A DNA stretch of 64,000 bases, taken from assembly GCA_024811115.1 (NCBI GenBank), contig JAKOGH010001085.1:1-64000 (forward strand), in the 5' to 3' direction. The notes under the pieces were generated by a model. It did no database searches. It was not told the DNA's origin and was given only the letters and a program-made list of their open reading frames with translations. The first letter of the stretch is position 1. Each line of letters opens with the position of its first letter. Made by a program: the position numbers and the translations under genes. This document shows positions 45,648 to 57,900 of the stretch, in pieces. This stretch comes from Terana coerulea. Lineage: Eukaryota > Basidiomycota > Agaricomycetes > Polyporales > Phanerochaetaceae.

Positions 45648-47118
45648 CTATATCGACATCCCGGGCCCAAACAGTGACAGCCACGCCGATGGCGGTGGCC
45701 CCCTTCTCGGACTTTCGTCTGCCCACAATATGCGATGACATATTTCGAGGGGTGCCATTGCACGGTTGACGACGGGCCGAGGGCAGGTATCCGGTGGAGA
45801 GGCATGCCTGTTTCTGATGCACACTACATGAAGAAGCATCAATGTGTGCTAGTCGTAAACAAATGAACAAGTAAGGGGTACACACAATATCAATATATGC
45901 GCCCTGATTCGCGATTGCAAGGAATTCGCCGTCATGCGAGAAGCTGAGGGCAGTGATGCCATCGCTACAACAAAATGGACTGTGAGCAAGTGCTATAAAG
46001 GAGTTGTGGTAACAAGGACGTACTCGCAAGACGTTATTGTGCGTGCACTTATCCATTCGGTGAGGTCAAACATGTTGACTATCGAGTCGTTTCCTCCCGA
46101 CGCCAAGAGCCTAAAGTGAAATGGGTTTAGTCTGCCTTACTCACGTACGGAAGTGAGACCACAAACCTCCCTCGCGGATCCAATGCAATAGACACACACC
46201 CTCCGACGTGAGCCGGTGTGCTGTGCACCAACTGTAGCTCAGGATAGTTCACGACGCGTATCGTGTGCTCTGAGGTGTTGTTGAGGACGACGTGGTCTCC
46301 GCTATGGTTGAACAGCGCGTTTGACGCGGTTATCTGAAGGCAGGTTCTGTTAGTGATTTCGCATGATCACAATCGTAACGATGCAGGGATGTGAATTACC
46401 GGACCGCGATTCGAAGGCTCCCATTGGTCCTTGCCGTCATCTCTCTTGGTCAAGTTTAGAGAGTACATTTGCTTCGAGGTTGTCGTGTAAAGGAGGGCTT
46501 TCCCATCCGGGGAGTAAGTTGTTGCTGCCGGGCGCAGCCTTTTGGCGTGACTTGCTGCAGGGATCTGCTTTCTATGGGGTACCTCAAACGTCAGAAGGAG
46601 ATCATGCTGGGCCATGACCGGAATACGCACGTCGCGCGTCCCAGAAGACTATCCGCTTGTCTTTCTGACTTGAGGTGCAGAACAGCTCGGGATGTGTTGG
46701 GTTCCATGAAATGTAGTCTACGTCGTCGGTGTGCCCTCCTGAGAACATGGACGCTGAACGCATCTCCATCTAACCCACCGTCTAAGCTCCTCCATAGGAC
46801 TAGCTAGACGTTCGTATAACGACGCACTCACGCTCTTCTCTGGCCACCACACCCGGACGACCTTGTCCACGCCAACGGCAGCGAGCTTCCGTCCATCGCA
46901 ACTCCAAGCGATGTGGGTCATGGCCTGTGGGCTCGGCATCCGTATGTCTCGAGGTTTAAATGCTGAGAAGTTTGGCGGCTGCATTCGTGAATGATATGTT
47001 GCCTCTTCAGCATATTTGCGATGGGGAGCGGGCAAGTGGGGCGCGTACGTGAATGCCCCTCGCGTTGAAGGTCATGTGCGGAGGAGGTGAAGGCGGACGT
47101 TGCGGTGGGGGATCTCAT
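45648..47118 (-). CDS. TEX1: THO complex subunit Tex1 / THOC3, one apparent frame break
   Basis: WD40 beta-propeller of the THO/TREX complex coupling transcription to mRNA export. Motifs in order: MTHIAWSCDGRKLAAVGVDK with VRVWWPEKS, FSGGHTDDVDYISWNP, FCTSSQKDKRIVFWDAR, TYSPDGKALLYTTTSKQMYS, ITALSFSHDGEFLAIANQG and VQWHPSKYVIAYCGQTK. The conserved end PPPSAWLSLFGPGM is in another frame: at 45699-45703 a run of five C on the plus strand (G on the gene strand) is one base short. The start at 47118 uses an intron ending ...GAAG so that a 24-codon first exon joins ATYHSRMQPPNFSAFKPRD in phase; that N-terminus is less certain than the rest. Confidence 0.87.
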
Positions 47119-47400
47119 CCTCCTCCTTCCCTTTGTTTGCCAGGTGTGACATTATAGGCGGTTATATCCAAAAACTTCTCAACGAGCACAGGTAAGAGAG
47201 AAGCAAAGATAGAAGGCGAGTGCGTAGATATTGGAGAAAGCAATGGCAAGGGAAGTGGTATGTGCCTCGCAAGCGCTCAGCGTTCCAAGCGTTTCGGCAT
47301 AATCCGAGATCTCGATCGAGCGTCTGCCCGATCAACCATTGTCAAGCGCCACATGCCTGCCGTGTGTACTCATTCTCTAAGAATTCTTGCGTTTGACAAT
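47119..47400. promoter_or_regulatory. divergent promoter region, TEX1 / RING protein
   Basis: 282 bp between opposite start codons, with no evident TATA box. Upstream ATGs occur in the RING-gene leader from 47243. Confidence 0.45.
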
Positions 47401-49058
47401 ATGGCACCAACAACCAGAGCTACGAGGGCTACGTCCTCGAAAGTGAAAGTTGAAGATGTCAATGGGATGTCAGAAGACGAAGCAGGCTCGGTACCCAGAC
47501 GAGGGAACGACTTAAATGGGGTAGGCCCAGGAAAGGTGGAGGCTGGTGTGGCTGCAATAGAGGTACGGTATGTTCTTCCTAGCTTGCGAGCCTTTACACC
47601 GCTGATTTCTGTTCATTCAGTATCTTATGCGACACTATGTTGGTACTACCTCTAGAAAGTTGGGAACACGCAGGGCTTCCTTCATGACCTAAACAATACC
47701 GTCCGGACCCTCAAGAGAGATGTCGCAGCATTGGAGAAGAGGAACAAAGAGTTGGAGGATGACCTTGCTGAAGCGAGAGATGTTGCCGAGGCCCAACAGC
47801 AACCGAAAAGAGGCAGCAAAGGCGGGCCTAATGCGAAGCAATCGCACAAGAAAGTGGGCGAGCTCAAAGCGAAAGTACGCGAGCTGGAGGACGTGAGTAC
47901 TTCGTAGCCATTCCCTTGTCGTATACGATCATATAACACGCATATAGGGACGAAAGCGCGATAAGAAGAGGATTGCCAAGGTGCGCGTGACATGTTGTGC
48001 TCTGTACACAGCAGCCCTGAAGTACGTTTCAGCTGCGAGAGAAAGAAATCAGACAAGATGCAAAGGAGCTTCGGGATGAAGATGAGGTTGAGCTGGGCGA
48101 TACCCCATACAAAATGCGCAAGGTGAAAACAGGGGACTGCGTTTTCGCGCCCGCATTGCTGAGTCCTGTTTAGCTCCTGCGCAGGTTCAATAATCTCATG
48201 CTGGCAAGCTCCCTCGCTGAGGATGAGGAATGCGGTATCTGCATGACGGAGATGGAAGTGGGCAAAGCTATAAGGTCGGTATCTGTCCCGCTCTACGTTC
48301 ATGTTTGACAGGACTGATTTTACCGGTTAAGCTACACGTGTGAGCATACATTCTGTAAGGACTGCACCAACCGTCTGCCTGAGATGGCCGGGATTATCAC
48401 CTGCCCTTCGTGTCGGGAAATGGTACAGAAGGACGATATGGAGGTGGTGGAGTATACAGCCGCGCAGCAATGGGACGCCCTTTTGGATGTAGCAAAAGAC
48501 TGGGCAAAAGATCGACCGTCAGAGGGAAGTCGAGACTAGTGAGGAGGAGGCTGAAGAGAATTTCATCGACGACGAGGATGGAACGTCGGAAACAGGGTCA
48601 GTGTCAAACACGCGGTCCGTACGTGTTCGAGGTCCTGTGACTAATCCCTACTCATTAGATCCGTCGACGCACGCGCTGAGGCGCAAGATGAGCAATCCGA
48701 GCCAGCAGAGACATTGTCACCCCCGCCCGCCTCCGGCAAGGCAGACTAAAACGCAAGCCCCTATCAAGGAGAGCTCCAAGGTCAGCTCGACTATCCTTTC
48801 CTTCGTGCTATCCAATAATGACGTACCGCGTGCCGCCATTTGTTTAGCGTCGCTTCCTCAGAACCCGGTGAGACGGAACTGACACGGGAGCAGGGGGAGG
48901 AACAGGACGGCCGGTTGTCGACGCCACCGCCCAATAATAATGAAACACCAGCTGGACCGTCGTCGCAACCGCAGCTGTATTCTCAGTCACCTGCAGGAGA
49001 GAAACGCAAACGGCTTCAAGAGCTCGCGGCGTCCAGGCAAAAGAAACGGAAGCTGTAA
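47401..49058 (+). CDS. RING-finger protein, probable E3 ubiquitin ligase, apparent frame breaks
   Basis: Start MAPTTRATRATSSKVKVED. A coiled-coil region follows (TVRTLKRDVAALEKRNKELE and KKVGELKAKVRELED), split by introns. The C3HC4 RING is CGICMTEME, then SYTCEHTFCKDC and ITCPSCREM, with all eight zinc ligands present. The tail is acidic and Ser/Pro-rich, ending with a basic stretch EKRKRLQELAASRQKKRK. At 48506-48509 a run of four A is one base long, and a second frame change lies between 48700 and 48750; without repairing it the frame stops at 48749. The end at 49058 is therefore an inference. RING plus coiled coil suggests a nuclear E3, but the substrate is unknown. Confidence 0.72.
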
Positions 49059-49589
49059 CGTCACCGCGAGAGGCATATCAAGAGCTGAAGGCTGCGCGAG
49101 TCACTGGTGGAATGGCATCCGGCGGTGCGTTGTCCTCGGTCGATGGTGTGAACCCCTGCGCACCATGGTCATGGAAAACGATGTTTTTGGCGATATACCG
49201 CGCTTCGTTGTACAGTATGCACTTGCTAAAAGATTATGAGCCCCGCTGCGATATCCGCGCCTGCAACATGAGTTTGCATTTAAATACACAGTTGGCGCCT
49301 CTGAAAGAAATTTCACGGCAAATCTGCCATTGCAAACTCTTCCTCGTTGCGCACCCTGAGAGGCGAGGTTAGCCTTGACAGGCTTATGTTAGCCTTCACT
49401 GCATGTTCTTCGCGAGGTAGACCTGGTGGAATTCATATATTACTCAACACACCGTATGCCTCATGCATGGGTAGTCGGCATGTGGATGCGGCAGGGTAAA
49501 CCCACGGACATCAAGGTAAGCAGCGCCGCCAATGTGCTTTCTCTTCTGTACTGTCCCAGCAGCTTCGACACGTGCACCGAGCAAGCGAC
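49059..49589. other. intergenic, no gene seen
   Basis: 531 bp between plus-strand genes. Short frames exist on both strands without support. Confidence 0.4.
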
Positions 49590-52500
49590 ATGTCGAGCAA
49601 AGCGCACGGCATTGTCGAAGGCGGGCCAGTGCCCAGCTCAACGAGACGAGGACGGACAGCGAAACGACCGCTATTGCTCGCCCTCTGCGCCACAGTCGCG
49701 ACGCTCACGCTCTACGCATGCAACTTCTACCTCACGACGTCCTCCCGCGACGCCCCACCCGCGCACCGCATCCACCGTGTCCCCGCCAACGCCCAGCACG
49801 TCCTCCGACAGTGCGCAAGCCTGAAGGCGACGCCGGGCCCGCCGGCGAACTTCGGTGCGCGCGAGAAGTCGGAGCGGTTCGAGCCTGGGACGCGGCCGAC
49901 GCTGATCAAGAACGCGAGCATCTGGACGGGCGCGCGCAATGGGACTGAAACGGTGAGGGGCGACGTGCTGCTGTCGGGCGGCGTGGTGAAGGGGATCGGG
50001 TACGTCCCGCGGGCTCTGCTTGACGAGCTGAAGGACCTGGTGACGGTCGAGGCGGACGGAGCGTGGGTCACGCCTGGCTTGGGTGCGTGTTCCGTCGCAA
50101 TCTCAAGCTTGCCCCTCTTTGTGCTGAGGCGCAGGCACTGTCAAGTGGACTTGCACTCCCATGTCGGACTCCTCAGCGCGCCGTTTCTGGCGGGTGCATT
50201 CGACGTGAACTCGGCCCATGGCCCCGTTCTCCCCTGGCTCCGCAGCATCGACGCATTTAACACACACGACGATGCATTTGCGTTGGCTATTGCTGGAGGG
50301 GTCACCTCTGCACAGGTTCTGCCCGGTAGTGGGAATGCTATCGGTACGGCGTTTACATTAATTGGGTACCCTATGCTGCATGTCTGCCATGTTTAGGTGG
50401 TCAAGCATTTATGTTCAAGCTGCGCAAGACCTCGGAACGTTCGCCAACATCCATGGTCATTGAACCTCCTCACAACCTGAATGGCTCCGAGGCCGACCTG
50501 GATGCCCCCTTACGATGGAGGCACATGAAGTACGCCTATCCTCTGTTTCTTCTAGCCTTTAGTTACTAATACTTTACAGACAAGCTTGTGGTGAAAACCT
50601 GATAAAGTATGGCACCCGCATGGACGCAATGTGGTCGTTCCGCTCTGCCTACAACGAAGCCCGCAAAATCAAGCAGCAGCAGGATGACTTCTGTATGAAA
50701 GCGGAGGCAAGCCTGTGGGAGGACATTGCGGGACAGAGCTACCCGGAGAACCTACAGTGGGAGATGCTTGTGGACGTGCTAAGAGGTCGTGTCAAGGTAT
50801 GAGATGGTCTCCTTAAACGTAGCTTTTTGTTCTGACAGCCGCATAGATCGCAAATCACTGTTATGAAGAAGTCGACTTGGACGACATTGTTAGAGTACGT
50901 TGCATTGTCTATCACGCAGTGCACGCGACTCTAACTTCATAACTAGCTGACGAACGAGTTTGGGTTCCCAATTGCATCGTTCCACCACGCGTCTGAAGCG
51001 TGGCTTGTTCCCGACGTACTCAAGCGAACGTCAGTAGCGTCTCAATCCGTTGGTGTTTTGCAACGCTGCTTACGAAGGTCCTCTTCATGACAGTTGGGGC
51101 GGCACACCGTCCATAGCCATCTTCGCCTCGAACCACCGATACAAGCGTGAATCCTACCGAGGCTCTCAGTTTGCGCCGCGGGTGCTCGCGGACAACGACA
51201 TCCCTGTTGTGATGAAGTCGGACCACCCTGTCATAAACAGCAGGTACTTGATGCACGAGGCTCAGCAGGCGCACTACTATGGTAACGTTTACTGATTATA
51301 TTTCAAGCGACCACTAACACGCTGCATCATCAGGCCTCCCACAACACCTTGCACTTGCATCCGTCACTTCGTGAGTCTTCGTGATGGTCAGCCAAAATTC
51401 GGTCGAGACTGAAGTAACCAACCAGGACGCCCGCCCGCGCCGCAGGCCTCTCTCACCGCATTGGGATCCCTCGCCGAAGGTGGTGATGCTGACGTCGTTC
51501 TCTGGGACTCGCACCCCCTCCAACTCGGCGCGACGCCCCGCCAAGTATGGATCGACGGCATCGCGCAGCTCGGGCATAGCCCTTCGATACTCCCCGCGCC
51601 GTCGGATCCCGTCCTCATCGGCCCAGCGAAGCGCGGTTCCGCGTTCACCGACGTGCCACATGTACCCAACTGGGACAAGGAGCGCGAGGAGGCGGTGGAA
51701 TACGAGGGCCTGCCGCCGCTGCAGGCGAAGACATTCGCGAAGGGCAAGGTCGTGCTGAGCAACGTACGCGAGGTGTGGATCCGGGGCGAGGAAGGCGTGC
51801 GTGAGCGCTGGCTCGCGAAGCCGGGCCAGCAGAGCGGGACGGTCGTGCTAATCAACGGGGCGATTTCGTGCGTCGGCGATAAGGGCTGGTGTCTCGACGG
51901 CAGCGAGTCGGCGGGGGATGAGGTCGAGATTGACCTGCAGGGCGGCGCGGTCGGCCCTGGGTTGATGACGTTCGGCAGCCCGCTGGGTGTCGAGGAGATC
52001 AACGGCGAGCTTACGACACAGGACGGGCCGATGTACAACCCGTTCGCTGGAGACGTCCCGAGCATCTTGCATGACACGGGTGCAGTCGTCCGCGCCGTGG
52101 ACGCTCTGCAGTTTTCCACTCGCAACGCCTTGTTCGTCCTATTCTCTTCTGCTTCTCGGTGTCACGACCACTGACCCTTGTTCCACCGCAGGATCGCGCA
52201 TCAAGCAGGCGTCACGTATGCCACCACCTCCCTTGCAAAGACCACGCTGTTCGGAGGCGCCAACGCGCTCATCGGCGGCCTCGCGACGACGTTCCGCACA
52301 GGCGCGGCGCATGCTTTGCAGGACAACGCGATCATCAAGCCCGTCACGGCTTTGCACATCCACATTGGCCGGAGTGCAGCTTGGCGCGGTGCGCTCGGAG
52401 ACGTGTCTGTCAGCACACAGGTCGCAACGCTCAGACGGCTGCTGTTCAATGGCGTGAGCGATGACGAGGAGACAGGGGTATGGTTCAAGAAGGCTGCAGA

Positions 52501-53282
52501 CGTACGTCCTTGTTTGCTCCCAGTTGGGAGTGTAGGCTTACGCAGAACACGCAGGGCTCGATACCACTAATCGTTGACGTCGGAAGTGCGGACATCATGG
52601 CGACGCTATTGCAACTCAAAGCCGATGTGGAGGACCAGAAGGGTACGAGCATGAGACTGGTCTTCTCCGGTGCTTCAGAGGCACATCTTCTCGCAGAAGA
52701 AATTGGTCAGTGGTTCATGCTTTTTCGTAGTCGCTTGTCCTTGACGCAGACCTCACCATGCAGGCAAAGCCAATGTAGGAGTCATCCTCAGCCCCGCACG
52801 GCCCTTCCCAGGTGCCTGGGACAACCGCAGGATGTACGTGCTCGCAATGTCACACTGATTGCGCTCGATGATTGCTAACGTGGTTCTAAAATGCAGCCTC
52901 GCTGGCCCGCCAATCACTAATGAGACGGCGGTGACGGTGCTGCTGAAGCACGGCGTGACTGTCGCGATAGGTGCACTCGAAGCTTGGCAGCCGGTGAACA
53001 CGCGTTTCGACGCCGCCTGGGTGCGTCACACTCTTCTCGCCCGCACAACGTCGGAACACTGATCACACATGATTATGTGCACAGCTCGCACTGGAGTCCA
53101 ACATCGACGAACGTCAGAGGTATGAGCTGGCCACGGGGAACCTCGAGAAGCTGATGGGTCTGGAGGGCTGGATTGGCGATGACGGCGACTTGGTGGTCTA
53201 TCGGGGTGGGGGCGCGTTCAACATCTCGAGCAAGGTTGTCGGCGTTGCGTCACCGAGACATGGGCATGTTGAGTTGTTCTAA
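49590..53282 (+). CDS. membrane-anchored amidohydrolase (imidazolonepropionase/DHOase-like)
   Basis: Metal-dependent hydrolase of the amidohydrolase superfamily. A signal-anchor (RPLLLALCATVATLTLYACN) near the N-terminus suggests a type II membrane protein. Then TLIKNASIWTGARNGTE, the metal motif VDLHSHVGL (HxH), IAGGVTSAQVLPGSGNAIGG, MWSFRSAYNEARKIKQQ, IANHCYEEVDLDDIV, FPIASFHHASEAW, PVVMKSDHPVINSRYLMHEA, and TPARAAGLSHRIG then GDADVVLWDSHPL. The C-terminal half repeats parts of the fold (VGPGLMTFGSPLGVEEINGE) and ends GHVELF. At 51466 one extra A (GGGATCC) breaks the frame at HRIGSL. Introns checked are in phase. Substrate unknown. Confidence 0.83.
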
Positions 53283-54241
53283 TCAGGGCATTGTAGTATC
53301 TAATACTTTCTCGATGGAAATGTATGTACATCGATGTATAAGCTTCGAGGTCGAGACCGATGTGGACTCTTGCGGATTATCGCAGGCAAATCACAAGCCA
53401 GTCCATTCTCTGATGTAGTTGGTCATCGAGAGCAAAGGTGCCGGGACACTCCAATAGAACGTCAGGAATATGCTTGGTTCCAAGCTGCGGCAGGCGATGC
53501 GCGGCTTGTTCTCCGTCAGAACGCGCGGATGCGGAGGGACGCTGTTGTATTCTGTTGTATTCCGCGAGTGACATTGCAGGACACGGTGGTTCCACGCTTC
53601 TGTGGTCGTATTCTGCGATCGACTCAGCGCAAGGTGCTCGTACTTAAAATGATCAGCCTGTTATTGGCCGGAAATGCACATTGATGGCCAGCGGCATTTA
53701 GTGCTTGTAAGACTCTGGAAGACTTCCAGCGCGAGCTAAGGAGCGCATGGATGCAGATGGATGCACTAAATTTTTGCATTTAAAGTTGTCCAATCTTTAG
53801 ATGTAAATGTGGCGCACGGCTTTGCGATCAGCGTTCAACTTCTAAATATGCCTGAGGAGATTTGGAGGAGATGCACTCTTCAGCAGGGACGTACTGAACT
53901 AAGTTGAGCAAGAGCGGCACCACATCGAATGCTCGCGCCAAGCATGCCGCTGGTCATGCTTGATCTACGCATGGTATACATTTGGGCAGCATGGCCCAGT
54001 CTCAAGGCAGTGAAAGTCGATGTCGAGTGTTGCCCATTCACAAAGTGCTGCTTGTGTCTGGAATTCTGATAATATTGATGAGCGCATGTATCGGCGCTGA
54101 CAATGCTTCCGACAACGGCGGGGCCTCTCTCTCGCCGACGGGTGCGTTGAGCACACCACGCATGGCATGGAGCAAATCATGGATTGCAGCACAACGTATG
54201 TAACATTTTCAGAGGGGGTCGGTGGTAGCCAAGCGCCGCGC
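53283..54241. other. intergenic, no gene seen
   Basis: About 0.96 kb of non-coding-looking sequence with scattered short frames. The minus-strand frame from 53965 to 54576 overlaps the better-supported small gene in another phase and is probably a shadow. Confidence 0.4.
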
Positions 54242-54763
54242 TCACACGACACCCACGCCGAGCAATGCTGCGCCCGATTTGATTCCTCTGCCGCGTGCAG
54301 CAGCGAGCGAGATGGCGAGGCAGCCGAGGATGAAACCCGTGAATCTATGTCGAGATCAGTCTCGGCGTCGCTGCGAGGGACTCGACAGCGTAAAGTACCT
54401 GAAAAACGCGACCCTCGACAACGATCGCTCTTCAAGAATGGTGCGCGACGAGGCAAAGATGGAGCGCAGGACGGCGGGGGTGACGGGGATGCGCGAGTTG
54501 GGCTTTTGGGCTCGCCGCGGCTGTTGCTGGCAGTGATGGTTGGAGTGGATGACGAGGACGTGGTGGAGAGGGGCATGGTCGTCGTGCTCGAGACGTCGGA
54601 CGCTGACGGTTTCCGGGCATGCGGCGAGGTCCGAAACTCGGACCGGAATTAAATGCGAGGCGATGACGGCAGCGGCGCACGGCCGGAGGCACGGTCTCGT
54701 GACGTCAAAGCAGCAGACTTTCGCGTCGGGTCGTTTATTTGGCTCCTGTTTGGCGATATCCAT
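54242..54763 (-). CDS. small single-pass membrane protein, tentative
   Basis: Two exons joined by a GTACTT...CATAG intron (54345-54398) read into one frame. The first exon has NSRIPVTPAVLRSIFASSRT and ILEERSLSRVAFF, which look like a conserved amphipathic region. The second gives FTGFILGCLAISLAAARGRG and SGAALLGVGVV before a stop, a plausible transmembrane helix. Only the last 100 residues look like protein; the part from 54763 to about 54560 is doubtful and the true start may lie inside it. No family recognised. Confidence rests on the in-phase splice and the helix. Confidence 0.4.
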
Positions 54764-54954
54764 AAGTAGGCGGGCGGCATTGATTGCTGTGCGTTAGCCG
54801 AATAAATATATCGTTATACACGCCCAAGTTCGAGTTCGATTACGTTCAGGTCCGTCCCTCCTTCCCCTCCTCCTCGTCGTCCTTCGCGACGTCCGCGACG
54901 TCCGCCTCAGCGACGGCGGCGTTATACCCATCTGCGGCCACGAATACCCCCACC

Positions 54955-57900
54955 ATGGCCGTTTCCTCTCCCCGTAAACTTGTCCCTCTCGCCAACGGTG
55001 ACGAGCGGCCCTCATCACGGCTGAGGTCAACTCAGCAACCGAAGCTCACAAGACGTGTCTTTTTCTGTGGTGTCGTGGTAGAGAACACTGAGCATGGGCA
55101 GGAGCTGCCTCCAGGTATGTGGCTGTGATATTGATCACGAGAACGCGCTATGAAACATGGGGCCACTCCAGACGTACAGGATCTGGTCGCCAGTCTCGGT
55201 GATCCAGTAGACCTGGAACCCGAATCCAACCAAGACAGCATCTTATCACTAGCCGTATGTACTTCATCTCATTGTCGCTTCGTTTCTAACCATGCACTGC
55301 CGTTTAGAGTAACGAACCACACCAACGTAAACGCGCTGCGACCCTGACATCCTCCCCACCCGGCTTCGACCCTCCAGCAGCGTCACTAGCAAGAGGACTA
55401 TTCACGCGTAAACGATCGACTACTGTCACGTCCGCACTCAACTCTGTCATCAACGAGTTGGTGACAACAGAACGATCTTATGTGGAACGGTTGAGGTTAC
55501 TCAAAGCCGGATATGCTGATCCATTACGGGCGTTTTCCAGAAACAAGGAAACCGCGATCATCCCACCATACGAGGCCAAGACGCTATTTGGGAACATCGA
55601 CCAGCTACTTCCTGTTAATGAAGCATTCTTGGTGGATCTCGAGAGGATGTCGAGTCCTGACGGGCCAGGCGTAGGGGATGTGGTGTTGAAACACTTCAAG
55701 GAACTTAGAGGGTTCGAGAACTACAAACAATACTACGCTAAGCGCGAAGAAGCTCAACAAATATTCGAGCAGGAAGCCAAACATTCTAGTTTCGCTGGTT
55801 ACATTGATGTACGTCGCCTCCATCCTGTGTTGCTTAAGTACGTTCGAACCCGCACTTCGCGTTCTTTGTAGCGCATCAAGTACTCAGGGGATGTTCGAAA
55901 TCGTATCGGGTTACGCGAGCTCCTTATGGAGCCAGTGCAGAGGATACCACGATACACGCTCTTGTTTCGGACGATGATCAAGCACATGCCACCGGCAGAC
56001 CCACAGCTTGAGAAGCTCAAGGAAGCAGACGAAATCGCGAGCAAGATCGCTTTGGCAGAGACCGACGAACAGACGAAGCGCGCCGCCATCATGTACTGCA
56101 TCTCCTCGACCATGGATGATTTTCCCGCCTACCTGATTTCGAACTCACGGAGATTCATCGACTGCATCGACGTCGTCGACACGTTAGCGCCATCCCCAGA
56201 CCTCTCCGCTTCTGGTTCCAGTACGGCCGGCTCCTCGACTGGATCGTCCCTACACTGTACCCTGTTTCTATTCGATGATAAAATCATCGTCGCTAAGCGG
56301 CCGAGTGACAAGAACGGGAGGGCAATGACCGGCTTGGACGATCCCGACAGGGTGGTGAAGGGGAAGAGCATGACGCTCAGTGCTTTGAGGCGGAATGGGC
56401 TGGTGTGTAAGGGTGTGCTGGAGGTGGTGGACATCGTTGCTACCGACGTTGGTGGTGCAGGTGAGTCTCTTTGGTCGCTGTTCTGCGCAGAACCTAGAGC
56501 CGTTAGAGCCATGCTGAACGTCTCTGTTGGCTTGCGTAGATTTCCACCTATACCTCGAGAAACCGCCGGAGGACCTGACTGACAAGTGGAACGGCAGGCC
56601 GTTTCGCGCCATGTCCGTTGTGTTTCCTCCTGCGCCAGTCTATCTAGACCCAACACGGACCGAAGCAGAGAAGTCGCGATTTCTCGAGAACCTTTGGGCG
56701 GCGCAAGCGCGGTATCGCACGCGGTTAGGGCAGTCGGTGATTCTGAGTACAGAAGAGAAGGAAGTGGAGAACCGGAGTGGCAAGATTACGATTGCTAAGA
56801 CATACTTCAACCTCTACCAGCGGACGGCATACATGAAGGAGCGGCAGAAGGTAAGCTGATGATGAGCCACTCATTGTTCCTTATTGACTCGGTATGTAGT
56901 TGAAGGCAGTGGTGCACATTGATCCTACGAGTGCCGCTGATCCAATACCATTCGGTACATCGGGGGGTCCGTTTGTTGTTATACGAGTGCAGCCGATGGC
57001 TGGCGAATTGTCACGATACGACGTGCAGTCCGGAGACCCGAATGACGAGCACGAGGAGGATATCATCCACACGGCGCGGGTTCCAGGACGCATCGTACAA
57101 ACCAGTACGTATTTTCGGATTTATATAGGCATTCGCCCACTCACCTCCTGCTGTAGTTCACCAGTATGGACTGTTCAGGTTTCGCACCGGCAACCAATCC
57201 ATGCCCTCGACGCCGACAGTCAGCCGTTCGCGAGCCGCCATATTCGGGCTGGATGCTATTTCCCGCAACCTCTTCCACGCACGTGCCAGCTCGGCGAAGT
57301 CGGATAACGCTCTCTTTGGTGGGTCTGTCAGCTCGCACAAACGGTCCAAGACCGTCGCCAGCCGGGCGTCAGTGTACACACAATCGACCAGCGCGGGCGA
57401 GAGCAGCATCTCGCGCTCGTCGCGGTCGCGTCACTCGACGATCACGGCGGCGACGTCGATGGAGGACGAACAGGATCTGTTCTCAAGCTCCCAATCTGCA
57501 GACACTGGCAGCGCGAGCTCGAGGAAGTCGCTGGCGAAGGCGAGGAAGCTCCTCAAGAAGAGGCCCAAGTCGCCCGGGTCTGGGAGCGAGCCGGAGGCGT
57601 CCCCGGGCACCTCACGAGGTCGCCGTCCACCGATTGGTACACGGACAGCGAGGACCAGGACGAGCCTGCCGCCGAGGCGCCGCAGGACCAGAGCGAGCGG
57701 GATCTGTTCGCGAGGTTGGAGCTTGCGCGGCAGAATAGTCAAAGTCAGAATGACACCCCGTTCGCTGAGAACGAGCAGGAGGAAGAGCAAGTGGAAACTG
57801 AGCTCGACGACGATATGTACGAGGGTATGTGTCCTAGTAATCTTTGCTGCTTTGTCGGGGGTGTTGATGGGTCCATGTGTATGGTTTCAGACGATCCACC

